DNA from: Planctomycetota bacterium
Lineage (GTDB): Bacteria; Planctomycetota; UBA8742; UBA2392
NCBI GenBank assembly: GCA_019636215.1
Contig: JAHBXZ010000002.1
Coordinates: forward strand, 248,001 to 312,000
Length of the DNA: 64,000 bases
Direction: 5' to 3'
This document shows, piece after piece, positions 1 to 7,931 of this stretch. Every line of letters starts with the position of its first letter. The first letter of the stretch is position 1. Below the pieces are notes generated by a model. The model was not told the DNA's origin. It did not search any database and was given only the letters and a program-made list of their open reading frames with translations. The position numbers were made by a program, and so were the translations under genes.

Positions 1-719
1 ATCTCGGCGGGCAGCCAGCCCCCGGCACTGTGCATCAGCACCAGCCGAACGGGGCCCAGCACTTCGCCCAGGCTGCGGCAGTATTCGCCCACGCGAGGCA
101 TCAGCGCCGCGTTGGCGGCCGTGACAAGGCTGCGCTCATACTCACGGAACTCGGGCGCCAGATCGCAGGAAAGGGTAACTGGCACACCCAGTTCCTTTAG
201 GGCCTTGCCCAGCATGCGTTCATGATCCGGGTTGGCGTAGCTGTGCAGCAGACACACGGCCACGGCCTCGGGCGCGGCCCTGCGCAACTGTTCCAGGACT
301 TGGGCAATCTCGGCGTCAGTCAGGGCTTTCTCGACACTGCCGTCGGGCCCCACACGCTCCGCGCACTCAAACCGCAGCTCGCGCGGTATCAACGGGTCGC
401 GCTGGCGCGGGTTCAGGGCGTACAAGTCCGCCGGGTCGCGGTTCTGACGGCCTATTGCCAGTACATCGCGAAACCCCCGCGTGGTAACCAGTGCGGCCCT
501 GGCCAGCTTGCGTTCCAGCAGGGCGTTAGTTGCCACAGTTGTGCCATGCACCAACAGATCTGCGCCACCAAGCCGCTGCAGCGCCTCCATGACCGCAAGG
601 CCCGGATCCTGCGGCGTACTGGGCACCTTGCAGCGCGACACTCGCCCGCGCCGCAATACCACGGCGTCGGTGAACGTGCCGCCTACGTCAATGGCCGCGA
701 TTGTGCGGGACTTGTCCAT
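1..719 (-). CDS. hyuA: Hydantoinase/oxoprolinase N-terminal region (partial, runs off the window)
   Basis: The reverse complement opens with MDKSRTIAAIDVGGTFTDAV, the phosphate-binding start of the actin-like ATPase fold in HyuA/5-oxoprolinase proteins. A conserved HGTTVATNALLERK stretch follows, then a segment reading VCLLHSYANPDHE. These enzymes use ATP to open cyclic amides such as 5-oxoproline or hydantoins. Only about 239 codons are present; the rest lies beyond position 1. The ATG sits 37 bases inside the end of the upstream hydrolase gene, so the two are probably co-transcribed and coupled. The substrate cannot be told from this fragment. Family assignment is firm; the gene symbol is a family label. 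Confidence 0.85.
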   Translation of the reverse strand, partial: MDKSRTIAAIDVGGTFTDAVVLRRGRVSRCKVPSTPQDPGLAVMEALQRLGGADLLVHGTTVATNALLERKLARAALVTTRGFRDVLAIGRQNRDPADLYALNPRQRDPLIPRELRFECAERVGPDGSVEKALTDAEIAQVLEQLRRAAPEAVAVCLLHSYANPDHERMLGKALKELGVPVTLSCDLAPEFREYERSLVTAANAALMPRVGEYCRSLGEVLGPVRLVLMHSAGGWLPAE

Positions 720-1399
720 GCGTCAATGATGGCTGCTACCTGCGGTGCGGCCTCGGCGCTTACAAGGTGCCCGAAGCCCTGCACGGCATGCACGCGGCAG
801 TCTGGCATGTTGCGCCACACCTGCAACTGATCGGGGTGGTTGCTGATTGCATCGCGAGTGCCGTACACGACCTGCACCGGAAGTCTCAGGTCCATCAGGC
901 GCCGGCGGGTGTCGAACCCCACCAGCAGCTTGAGTCGCCTTGCCATCTCCACGAAGTCCAGCGCCGCGAAGCGGTCAAGAAACTTGCGCCTGTCTTCGCC
1001 CTGAAGCGTGCCCGCCAGCTTCCAGTCCGCCAGCGCCCGCGCGACCGGCCTCATCACGCCGCGCGGCAGAAGGCGCGTGGCACCGCGACTGACGCGACTG
1101 GCCAGCTTTTCGGCCTCGTGGTTGAAGGTTGATATCAGCAGCAGCCGATCCAGCTGTTGCCCGTGACGCAGCGCGGTTTCCTGGGCTATCGCTCCGCCGA
1201 AACTCTCGCCGGCCAGCAGTCGTGTGCCAAGCTGCTGCATGCGCGCAATCACCTGCTGCGCCAGTGTATCGAAACTCAGGTCGCCGCCTTCGGCGTAGGC
1301 AAACACATGCAGTTGCGCCAAACGAAGGTTCTCGTTCAGCTTGTTGGCCGTGAAGGGTTCGCCATCCAGGCCGGGCAGAAACAGCACAGGTTGCGGCAT
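683..1399 (-). CDS. Alpha/beta hydrolase
   Basis: A 238-residue protein with the alpha/beta-hydrolase layout. It has an early oxyanion segment (LFLPGLDGEP), the nucleophile elbow GESFGG with Ser66, an acidic residue in YGTRDAIS, and a C-terminal histidine in QGFGHLVS. No signal peptide is seen, so it is probably cytoplasmic. I prefer the ATG at MPQPVLF because homologous proteins begin close to the first beta strand; the frame stays open nine codons further to a TTG. Its 3' end overlaps the hydantoinase-like gene, and a TetR regulator lies about 100 bases upstream on the same strand, so the three may form one unit. Substrate unknown: esterase, lactonase or similar. Confidence 0.8.
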   Translation of the reverse strand: MPQPVLFLPGLDGEPFTANKLNENLRLAQLHVFAYAEGGDLSFDTLAQQVIARMQQLGTRLLAGESFGGAIAQETALRHGQQLDRLLLISTFNHEAEKLASRVSRGATRLLPRGVMRPVARALADWKLAGTLQGEDRRKFLDRFAALDFVEMARRLKLLVGFDTRRRLMDLRLPVQVVYGTRDAISNHPDQLQVWRNMPDCRVHAVQGFGHLVSAEAAPQVAAIIDAWTSPAQSRPLT

Positions 1400-1502
1400 G
1401 CCGACACTATGTCGATGCGGCCGCAAGAACTGAAGGCCCGCTGCTTCCGGACTGTGCCGACCCAGGGGCTGCGGCCAACAGGGTCACTCTGCGGAACAGG
1501 GC

Positions 1503-2099
1503 TCAGATAGCGCGCAACCACTTTTCGATGGTTCCGGCAATTTCGCTTTCGCGCAATCCGCCGGCCTGCAGCGCGTCCCAGCAGGCAAAATGCACGGCGT
1601 GGCCTAACACAGCCTGCATTTCGGCACGTTGACGCCGCGCCGGACGCCAGGCCTTGATCAGGTCGTCGCGCAGGCCATCCAGCCAGGCCTGGACTTCCGC
1701 AAGCGATGCCTGAAGCGCCGCAATGGCGTGGGCATCGCGATATGAGTTTCTCCAGACGCCCTGCGTCCGACGATAGAAGACGTAGAGTGATGTCAGCGCC
1801 GTGCGTGTGCGTGCGGCGGCGTCGGCAAGGTGCTGCCACCCTGCCGCGTCCGGCAGCGGGTTCAACTCCAGATAGCGGGCGGAACATGCCTGAAACATGG
1901 CGCCTTCGTCAGGAATGTGCCGGTAGACGGTAAGCCGTTGCACGCCTGCGCGCTTGGCGATGGCCTGTATGGTTGTCCGGGCAGGCCCGATGGTGCCATG
2001 CAGCTCGACAATTGCGTCAACGATTCGGCGCCGGGTTTCCCGCGTGCTTTCCTTGCGTTGCGCCTGGCGGTATCGCCGTCTCTTCATTTTAGTAAACAT
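1503..2099 (-). CDS. TetR/AcrR family transcriptional regulator
   Basis: 198 residues. The basic N-terminus leads into a TetR DNA-binding domain (about residues 18-70). The helix-turn-helix reads TIQAIAKRAGVQRLTVYRHI, the typical 'YRHF' recognition-helix ending with Ile for Phe. The C-terminal helical ligand and dimer domain is divergent, as usual. It is transcribed divergently from the metallo-beta-lactamase-fold gene, and a near-palindrome overlaps its own start codon, so autoregulation and control of both sides are plausible. The start may be the ATG at 2099 or the Met four codons later; neither has a clear ribosome binding site. The inducer is unknown. Confidence 0.88.
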   Translation of the reverse strand: MFTKMKRRRYRQAQRKESTRETRRRIVDAIVELHGTIGPARTTIQAIAKRAGVQRLTVYRHIPDEGAMFQACSARYLELNPLPDAAGWQHLADAAARTRTALTSLYVFYRRTQGVWRNSYRDAHAIAALQASLAEVQAWLDGLRDDLIKAWRPARRQRAEMQAVLGHAVHFACWDALQAGGLRESEIAGTIEKWLRAI

Positions 2100-2113
2100 A
2101 TAAGATTACTGAA
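2088..2113. promoter_or_regulatory. Candidate TetR operator (interrupted palindrome)
   Basis: TTTAGTAA, ten bases, then TTACTGAA: a 7-of-8 matched inverted repeat centred at about 2100. It overlaps the TetR start codon and lies in the only intergenic space between the divergent regulator and metallo-hydrolase genes. Position and symmetry suit a TetR-family operator; the assignment is inferred. Confidence 0.35.
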
Positions 2114-2195
2114 TCATGCACAAGCCTACCTCGTGCGTTATTGTTTGCGTTGTTATGTGCACACTATTGTTCACCTTAAAGGATTGGAGGCCACA

Positions 2196-2987
2196 ATGAT
2201 CTCAGAATATGAAGCGGCGCAGGTCTCGGATGACACTTTCCGTCTTGCTGCATTCACGCCGTTGCCCGGGCTGGGTCTGTTGCCGGTCAATGCATTTCTG
2301 ATCCGCGGTGCAGAACCGGTCCTTGTCGATACCGGCCTGGCAGGCCAGCGCGACAGCTTTCTCAGGGCACTGGTAAGTGTGATTGACCCTGCAGAGTTGC
2401 GCTGGATCTGGATCACCCACATGGACCCAGACCACATCGGCAGCCTGCAGCCCGTGCTGGAAGCGGCGCCTCAGGCGCGCCTGGTCACCACGTACCTGGG
2501 CATGGGCAAGGCCGGGTTGCTGGGACTGCCGCTGAATCGGGTCTACCTGCTCAATCCCGGGCAAAGCCTGGCAGTCGGTGATCGGGAGCTGCTGGCAATC
2601 AAGCCGCCGGTTTTCGACGCCCCCGAGACCACGGGCCTCTTTGACCGGAGCAGCGGCACGCTGATCAGCTCTGACAGCTTCGGGGCTGTTCTGCAGTCAC
2701 CCATGGAAAGCGCAAGCGAAGTGCCCGATGCGGAGCTGCGCGAGGGCATGGGACTGTGGGCCAGCGTCGACGCGCCCTGGCTGCAACTGGTCGATCAAAG
2801 CCGGTTCCAGGACTCGATTGACGCGCTGGCAGCGCTGCGGCCGTCGCGCGTCCTCAGCAGCCACTTGCCACCCGCAGAAGGGCCGTCCCTGACCCGGGTC
2901 CTGGCAAACCTGAAGGCGGTCACTGATGTTCCCGCATTCCTGGGCCCGGATCAGGCGCAGCTTGAGTTGATGATGGCCAATACCTGA
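2196..2987 (+). CDS. Metallo-beta-lactamase-fold protein, flavodiiron/ODP-like
   Basis: 263 residues with a metallo-beta-lactamase fold. The metal motif is THMDPDH (His75, Asp77, Asp79, His80), an HxDxDH variant of HxHxDH resembling the HxExDH of flavodiiron oxygen/NO reductases. A later SSDSFGAVL segment also resembles the 'SnDaFG' metal region of those proteins, and a C-terminal SSHLPP supplies a possible last histidine. There is no flavodoxin domain, so it could be a stand-alone oxygen-binding di-iron (ODP-like) protein or an ordinary hydrolase. The start is fixed by ATTGGAGG six bases before the ATG. It is divergent from the TetR gene and probably under its control. Fold confident, reaction uncertain. 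Confidence 0.75.
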   Translation: MISEYEAAQVSDDTFRLAAFTPLPGLGLLPVNAFLIRGAEPVLVDTGLAGQRDSFLRALVSVIDPAELRWIWITHMDPDHIGSLQPVLEAAPQARLVTTYLGMGKAGLLGLPLNRVYLLNPGQSLAVGDRELLAIKPPVFDAPETTGLFDRSSGTLISSDSFGAVLQSPMESASEVPDAELREGMGLWASVDAPWLQLVDQSRFQDSIDALAALRPSRVLSSHLPPAEGPSLTRVLANLKAVTDVPAFLGPDQAQLELMMANT

Positions 2988-3001
2988 TTGGCCCAGCAAA
3001 A

Positions 3002-3032
3002 CAGAACGGGTGGCCTGTGGCCACCCGTTCTG
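3002..3032 (-). terminator. Intrinsic terminator between convergent genes
   Basis: A perfect 14-bp stem (CAGAACGGGTGGCC / GGCCACCCGTTCTG) with a TGT loop. On the minus strand it is followed by TTTTGC, so it ends the rhodanese transcript. It can also act on the metallo-hydrolase transcript from the other side. Confidence 0.85.
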
Positions 3033-3048
3033 GAGTTGATCCGATTGG

Positions 3049-3444
3049 TTAGCCTTCGGTGGTGGGAAGGCCGGCCTTCTGCCATGCGTCAAAGCCGCCC
3101 ACAATGTTGCTGACGTTGGTGTAACCCAGCTTGCGCAGGGCACCCTGGGCCATGCCGCCGCGCATGCCACTCTTGCAATACACGACAACCGGCGCTGTGG
3201 GATCAGGAATCGACTGCGGCACGGTTTCCAAGATGTTGTCCAGCGGGATGTGGCGCGAACCCGGAATGGTGCCCGAGGTAAGCTCCTGCGGCATGCGCAC
3301 GTCGATCAACGTCAAAGGGCCCTTGGGCACCTTGGGAGCTTCCACAACCTTGGTCTTCTTTTTCTTTGCCTTGATGGCGGCAGTGGTCATGGGCTCGAGG
3401 ATCGTTGCTGCGTCGACGGGGCGAAGCCGAGGCGGAAGTTGCAT
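3049..3444 (-). CDS. Single-domain rhodanese-like sulfurtransferase
   Basis: 131 residues. After a lysine-rich linker of about 40 residues comes one rhodanese domain. It has LIDVRMPQEL (a 'DVR.p.E' strand), GSRHIPL, and the active-site loop YCKSGMR with Cys90 and Arg95. It ends in IVGGFDAWQKAGLP, the usual rhodanese C-terminal motif. Such proteins carry persulfide sulfur on the Cys for sulfur transfer or detoxification. The start at MQLPPRL is supported by AAGGGAACTC just upstream; a second Met at residue 19 has no such site. It is divergent from mdh and convergent with the metallo-hydrolase gene. A cytoplasmic location is expected because there is no signal peptide. Confidence 0.88.
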   Translation of the reverse strand: MQLPPRLRPVDAATILEPMTTAAIKAKKKKTKVVEAPKVPKGPLTLIDVRMPQELTSGTIPGSRHIPLDNILETVPQSIPDPTAPVVVYCKSGMRGGMAQGALRKLGYTNVSNIVGGFDAWQKAGLPTTEG

Positions 3445-3504
3445 TGAGTTCCCTTAGTCAGGTGCCGAAAGAGCGGTCGAGGTCAGTTACTTCAAGCAGC
3501 TAAT

Positions 3505-3532
3505 ATTATACGTCCATGCGCGCGAAATTGAA
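3505..3532 (-). promoter_or_regulatory. Candidate promoter for the rhodanese gene
   Basis: A perfect minus-strand TATAAT (3510 down to 3505) lies about 60 bases before the start codon. The -35 is weak (TTCAAT at 16-bp spacing, 3 of 6). Called on the strength of the -10 alone. Confidence 0.35.
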
Positions 3533-3543
3533 GATGGCAGCAC

Positions 3544-3572
3544 TTGACGACCTGCGATGACCGGCCTATGTT
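3544..3572 (+). promoter_or_regulatory. Candidate sigma-70-type promoter for mdh
   Basis: TTGACG, 17 bases, TATGTT, in the rhodanese-mdh divergent spacer. This would leave an untranslated leader of roughly 80 bases before the mdh ATG. Confidence 0.45.
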
Positions 3573-3661
3573 CCGCGCCCCCTGGGGGTCTGTCTGTAAC
3601 GATTGGCACGACCCCGATCTTCCCGCCCGTGCCGGGCGTCACTTTCAGGTGAGGAACTTCG

Positions 3662-4609
3662 ATGGCTTTCCAGCGCGCCAAGATCACTGTTTTCGGGGCA
3701 GGCTTTGTGGGCTCTACCGTTGCCCAGCGTTGCGCCGACAAAGAACTGGGCGATGTCACCTTGGTGGACATCGTTCCGGACATGCCCATGGGCAAGGCCC
3801 TGGACATGTTCGAAAGCAGCCCGGTGGAACGCTTTGACGCCAAGGTCACGGGCAGCAACAACCCCGATGACTGCCGCGGAAGTGACATTGTGGTTGTCAC
3901 CAGCGGTATCGCCCGCAAGCCGGGAATGAGCCGCGACGACCTGCTAAAGACCAACGCACAGATCGTCTACAGCGTTGTCGACAAGGTTCGCGAGCACGCC
4001 CCCAACGCCGTGCTGATCATGGTCACCAACCCTCTGGATGTGATGACCTTCCTGGCCCATCACCGCAGCGGCTTTCCCAAGAACCGCGTGCTGGGCATGG
4101 CCGGTGTGCTGGATAGCGCCCGCATGGCCAGCTTTGTGGCCATGGAACTGAATGTGAGCATTAAGGACATCAGCCCGATGGTGCTGGGCGGTCACGGCGA
4201 CACCATGGTGCCTCTGCCCCGTTACACCACCGTCAGCGGTATTCCGATCACTGACCTGATCCCGGCCGACCGTATTGAGGCCATCAACAAGCGCACCCAG
4301 ACCGGCGGCGCCGAGATTGTAAACCTGCTCAAGACCGGCAGCGCCTGGTACGCGCCCGGCAGCAGTGTAGTGGCCATGGTCGAAAGCATCGTCAAGGATC
4401 AGCGCCGTGTTCTGCCCTGCTGTGTGCTGCTGGAAGGCGAGTACGGCCTGAAGGGAAGCTGGCAGGGTGTGCCCTGCGTGCTGGGCAAGGGCGGCCTGGA
4501 GAAGATCATTGAGCTCAAGCTCAATGATGCCGAAAAGAAGCTGCTGGAGAACAGCAACCAGCACGTCGCCAAGGCGATTGCCGAGTGCAAGACGCTGCTG
4601 GGTCTCTAG
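3662..4609 (+). CDS. mdh: Malate dehydrogenase (LDH-like type)
   Basis: 315 residues, the normal length of the LDH-like bacterial MDH group. It interconverts malate and oxaloacetate with NAD in the TCA cycle, in the cytoplasm. The Rossmann motif is GAGFVGS (Gly12-Gly17), and Asp36 ends the second strand, indicating NAD over NADP. Substrate and catalytic residues are in place: Arg85 and Arg91 in ARKPGMSRDD, Asn123 in VTNPLD, Asp151 and Arg154 in VLDSARM, and His178 in GGHGDTMVP. Arg85 at the discriminating loop favours malate over lactate. The start is supported by AGGTGAGG about nine bases upstream. It appears monocistronic, with its own promoter and a strong terminator. I see nothing odd. 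Confidence 0.97.
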   Translation: MAFQRAKITVFGAGFVGSTVAQRCADKELGDVTLVDIVPDMPMGKALDMFESSPVERFDAKVTGSNNPDDCRGSDIVVVTSGIARKPGMSRDDLLKTNAQIVYSVVDKVREHAPNAVLIMVTNPLDVMTFLAHHRSGFPKNRVLGMAGVLDSARMASFVAMELNVSIKDISPMVLGGHGDTMVPLPRYTTVSGIPITDLIPADRIEAINKRTQTGGAEIVNLLKTGSAWYAPGSSVVAMVESIVKDQRRVLPCCVLLEGEYGLKGSWQGVPCVLGKGGLEKIIELKLNDAEKKLLENSNQHVAKAIAECKTLLGL

Positions 4610-4820
4610 CGCACTTTCACAGTTCGTTTGCAGGCTTCCGCTTGCGGCGGGCTTCGCATCTCTGCGTCGCGCTTCCTCAGCCTCTTAAAAACGCGGTGCG
4701 TTTTCAAGCCGTTGCGCCGCAACCCTCCAGCCACGCCTGCGTACGCGCTCCTTGATCTGCTCGCCCGGCGCGGCGCGGAATCTCTGCAAACAAACAGCGA
4801 AAAAGCTCTAACCCTACGCC

Positions 4821-4862
4821 CAAACAAACAACCCCGGCCGATCGGCCGGGGTTGCTTGTTTG
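4821..4862. terminator. Bidirectional terminator between mdh and the M23 peptidase gene
   Basis: A 21-bp stem with one mismatch: a CAAACAAA flank, AACCCCGGCCGA paired with TCGGCCGGGGTT, then a TTGTTTG flank. Both strands have T-rich outer arms and the two flanking genes converge. The 211 bases between mdh and this hairpin (4610-4820) show no convincing gene or motif. Confidence 0.85.
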
Positions 4863-4866
4863 TCGG

Positions 4867-6123
4867 TTACTCCTCGAGAATCTTGGCCTTCTGCAACTGC
4901 GCCAGTTTCTTCTGGATTTCGTCGTACTCGGGCTCGCCCTTCTTGTACAGCTTGCGCAGTTCGCGGTAGTGCTTAATGGCGTCGTCCCACTTTTCGTATT
5001 TTTCGGCCTTGCGGGCCTCCAGCCAGATGCGCTCGCTCTGTTGCTTCTGCACCCATTCCTTGAACTTGGGGTCGCTCTTGAGCCCTTCAAGGGCGGCGTC
5101 AATGCGGCCTTTGGCGTAATCGCCGTACTTCTTGCGGATCTCCTTGAAGCGCTTGTCAGCCCCCGCAAAGTCGCCGGATTTTGCGCCCTCAATGGCTTGG
5201 GCAACTTCCGCGTCAATGAGCTGCTTGCATTCCTCAATGCGTTCCAGTGATGCCTCGTACTCCTGGATGCGAACTTCAACCAGCGTCGCGGCCATGAAGA
5301 ACTTCAGGGCGCTCAGGTACTCCTTGGCGGAAAAGGCTGCCTCACCCTTGCGGAAGTTAGCCTTGATCTCGTCCGTTACCGCTGCGGCGGGTTCGCGATT
5401 TCCGCTGACCACGGCCGCGCCGTACTGAGGCACACCGTTGAACGCCGCGTAGTCAATAAAGCGGCAGGGGTAATCAATCATGCCCTTCCAGATCACGAAG
5501 TGCAGGTGCATTGATTCGTTGCTGCCCTGGCAGATCTTCTGGCCGGCCAGAACTTTGTCGCCCACAGCCACCAGCGCGGTGTTGCTGCCGACGTGCGCGT
5601 ACACGCTGCGTTCACCGTCTGCGTGGTCGATGTAAATGACGTTGGCGTTTTCGTTGCCCGCGGGCTCCTGGTCAGACACATTGCTGACCTTGCCGTCGCG
5701 CGCGGCGCAGATGTAATCCCCGCGCACGATGTGAAAATCCCACGCGTAGTAGTTCTGCGCCTTCATGTGCGTGGCGCGCGGCGGGCCGATCTTGTTGCCG
5801 TTCCAGCTTTGGTACACCTGGTGGCCGATGCCGGCGGGCCAGGGCAGGTAATATTTCGCGGGCCAGTTCAGGTTCTGGCCCTGCACCTGCATCCAGTCCG
5901 CAAGTCCGGGACGATCCACGGTGCTGGCCTTGGCGACCAATTTCTCGGTTTCCGCCCAGGCGGCCTCAAGCTCTTCCTTGGTGGGTTCCTTTGCCGGCGC
6001 CTTCTGAGCAAAGGCCAGTTTGCCCTGGAATGCAAGTGCGGCAGCGCCGATACCAAATGCGGCAAGCGCGGCACGACGATCCGGGGAAAACCCCGCTGGA
6101 ACACGACGTTTACGGTTTGACAT
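4867..6123 (-). CDS. Exported M23-like peptidase with C-terminal helical repeats
   Basis: 418 residues. The N-terminus has basic residues, SPDRRAALAAF, then a hydrophobic run ending AFAQ. This fits a Tat-type signal (paired Arg) or an ordinary Sec signal. Residues ~100-215 match the LytM/M23 core: NYYAWDF with Asp129, AARDGKV, YAHVG with His177, GDKVLAGQ, and the zinc motif MHLHF with His206 and His208. The usual first His before the Asp is not in its normal place (nearest His119), so activity is uncertain. Residues ~240-418 are charged helices resembling TPR units. It probably acts on peptidoglycan or as an envelope scaffold. An AAAGGG site lies about nine bases before the ATG. Confidence 0.78.
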   Translation of the reverse strand: MSNRKRRVPAGFSPDRRAALAAFGIGAAALAFQGKLAFAQKAPAKEPTKEELEAAWAETEKLVAKASTVDRPGLADWMQVQGQNLNWPAKYYLPWPAGIGHQVYQSWNGNKIGPPRATHMKAQNYYAWDFHIVRGDYICAARDGKVSNVSDQEPAGNENANVIYIDHADGERSVYAHVGSNTALVAVGDKVLAGQKICQGSNESMHLHFVIWKGMIDYPCRFIDYAAFNGVPQYGAAVVSGNREPAAAVTDEIKANFRKGEAAFSAKEYLSALKFFMAATLVEVRIQEYEASLERIEECKQLIDAEVAQAIEGAKSGDFAGADKRFKEIRKKYGDYAKGRIDAALEGLKSDPKFKEWVQKQQSERIWLEARKAEKYEKWDDAIKHYRELRKLYKKGEPEYDEIQKKLAQLQKAKILEE

Positions 6124-6198
6124 TTCGCACTGCCCTTTTTGCCCAGGGCTCTGTGGGACTGCTCCCGACCACAGGTGTAGCAGTATAACGGCTTCAGC

Positions 6199-6987
6199 TT
6201 ACGGTTGTTCGGGGAAATCCGGACTGCCCCGCAACGTTGGTTCCGCAGCCAGCATCAGCACCGTGGCCGCCGCCACGCCCGCGGGCAGCATGAAGAGGTT
6301 CAGCCCCGGCACCAGCAGCACCAGGCTGGAAGCCGTTCCCAGACCAAGCGTCGCTGCGAAGTTGGCCTTGTACCAGCCCAGCCTTTGGCGCAGACGCCAG
6401 TGCCGGCACCCCAGCGGGTTGTCCATCAGGTCAGCACCCTGCAGGATTGCATTGACCGGAACCGCTACGACCAGGCCAACCACCGTCAGCAGGCCGACCA
6501 CCATCAGCGGCAACTGGACGCAAATCGAAATCACCAGCCACTTCAACGAGGGCACGACCGCCCCAAGCTGGCGGGCCACCCACGCCTGGCCGGAACGATC
6601 GCCGATCAAGGTCTGACCGGTGTAACGCCGGTGCACTTGTTCGCAGATCGGGTCCATGAACGCCGGCCCGAACAACTGCATCACCGGCGTGAACAGGAAG
6701 TAGGACAACACCAGAGTAATCACCAATGCCAGCGCGCCGCCAAGCCAGGCCAGCCACCGGTAATCGTCAAGTTCGCCACTGAGCCAGCCGGCAACGCCAA
6801 AGAACACGCCGACGGCCAGGGCAACCAGCACACAGGCGGAGGCCACAACCGGCCCCAATGCAAATCGAAACAGGCCGCCGCCCGGAAGCACCAGCTTCAA
6901 GCCGACAAGGAACGCGCCAAAGCCCGCCACAAATCCGCGCATTCCGCGGGGCAAGGGCGATGTAATCGGCAAGGGGCGTGGGTTCAT
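6199..6987 (-). CDS. EI24/CysZ-like integral membrane protein
   Basis: 262 residues from the ATG at MNPRPLPITSP. Several hydrophobic helices sit around residues 15-40, 45-70, 80-110, 155-190 and 215-245. The layout and the segments SYFLFTPVMQLFGPAFMDPI and WYKANFAATLGLG resemble the EI24 superfamily, which includes the sulfate permease CysZ. Transported substrate, if any, is unknown. The start lies 23 bases past the stop of the cyclase gene on the same strand, so the two are probably one operon. The frame is open further upstream, but that extension would run inside the cyclase gene and is not hydrophobic. Confidence 0.65.
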   Translation of the reverse strand: MNPRPLPITSPLPRGMRGFVAGFGAFLVGLKLVLPGGGLFRFALGPVVASACVLVALAVGVFFGVAGWLSGELDDYRWLAWLGGALALVITLVLSYFLFTPVMQLFGPAFMDPICEQVHRRYTGQTLIGDRSGQAWVARQLGAVVPSLKWLVISICVQLPLMVVGLLTVVGLVVAVPVNAILQGADLMDNPLGCRHWRLRQRLGWYKANFAATLGLGTASSLVLLVPGLNLFMLPAGVAAATVLMLAAEPTLRGSPDFPEQP

Positions 6988-7010
6988 GCTGCGGGACTGG
7001 TGTTGACAGA

Positions 7011-7931
7011 CTACACCGGGTCGTCGGCCTTCTGCAGCCGCACGGTGTGGGCATGCACCAGGTCCCATTCCGGCGGCGGCGGATGCTTGCGATACAGCGC
7101 GCACCGCCGCAGGTAAAGGCGCGAGGGCCCGTCGTCACCCAGCAGCTTGTCGGTGTCCGAAAACCGCTTCTCGGCGCGATCCCAATCGCGCATGCGGAAA
7201 GATCGCAGCCCGCGCTCGAACAGGTCGGCGGCCACTTTCAACTGCTGCGGTGTTTCACTGTCGCTGCCAATCAGTTCGTAAATCGGCATGGTGCGCTCAC
7301 TGCCCTGCACCTTGATCACGTCAAGTTCACGCGTGACCAGTTTGCCCCGCACGGCCGCAAACGTGTCCTTGCAGATGATGATCGGCGCCCGGTACAGCCG
7401 CGAAGCCTGCTGCAACTGTACCGTCAGGCTTACGGCCTCGCCCACGGCCGTGAACATGGCGCGCTCTTCGTTGCCGATGTTGCCCACGATTGCGGGGCCC
7501 GTGGTTACGCCAATGCTCTGGTGAACCTTGCCGAAACCCTTGACGTGCCACTGGGCGGACATCTTGGCTGTCTCGCGCAAACAGGCCAGCACAGCGTTGC
7601 AGGCGTTCAGAGCATAGTTGGGGTCGCTCAGCGGCGCGCCGAAGATGGAAAAGATTGCGTCGCCAAAGAACTTGTCGACAAAGCCGTTGTGCGCGCGGAT
7701 CACGCCTGTCATGCGCGAAAAATAATCGCACAGCAACCCGACCACAGCCTCGGGCGATGCGTAGCTGGTGATCTCGGTGAAGCCCCAGATGTCCAGGTAC
7801 GCCAGCGAAACATCCTTGCGCGCCGCGCCGAGGTTCAGCACGGTCGGGTCTTTTTCGGCCTGTTCCACCAGCAGCCGACCTGCGTAGCGCTCAAGCGCAC
7901 CGCGCAACACCCTGGATCGAAAAAACGGCAT
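7011..7931 (-). CDS. Class III adenylate/guanylate cyclase-like protein with altered active site
   Basis: 306 residues. Residues ~40-230 form a class III cyclase domain. The metal aspartates are Asp47 (YLDIWGFT) and Asp91 (DKFFGDAIFSIFG), and the base-selecting pair Lys87 and Thr161 suggests an adenylate-type pocket. In the dimer-partner motif, usually VNLAARL, this protein has VSLTVQL. The transition-state Asn is Ser168 and the Arg is Gln172, so turnover may be weak or lost. The C-terminal ~75 residues look helical and TPR-like. There is no membrane segment and no N-terminal sensor domain. Its role, either cyclic-nucleotide maker or degenerate binding protein, is open. It lies upstream of the EI24-like gene. 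Confidence 0.82.
   Translation of the reverse strand: MPFFRSRVLRGALERYAGRLLVEQAEKDPTVLNLGAARKDVSLAYLDIWGFTEITSYASPEAVVGLLCDYFSRMTGVIRAHNGFVDKFFGDAIFSIFGAPLSDPNYALNACNAVLACLRETAKMSAQWHVKGFGKVHQSIGVTTGPAIVGNIGNEERAMFTAVGEAVSLTVQLQQASRLYRAPIIICKDTFAAVRGKLVTRELDVIKVQGSERTMPIYELIGSDSETPQQLKVAADLFERGLRSFRMRDWDRAEKRFSDTDKLLGDDGPSRLYLRRCALYRKHPPPPEWDLVHAHTVRLQKADDPV

Noticed and set aside
4610..4820. Small gene between mdh and its terminator
   Set aside because: Open frames on both strands have shadow-like Arg/Ser-rich composition, no ribosome binding site and no recognisable domain.
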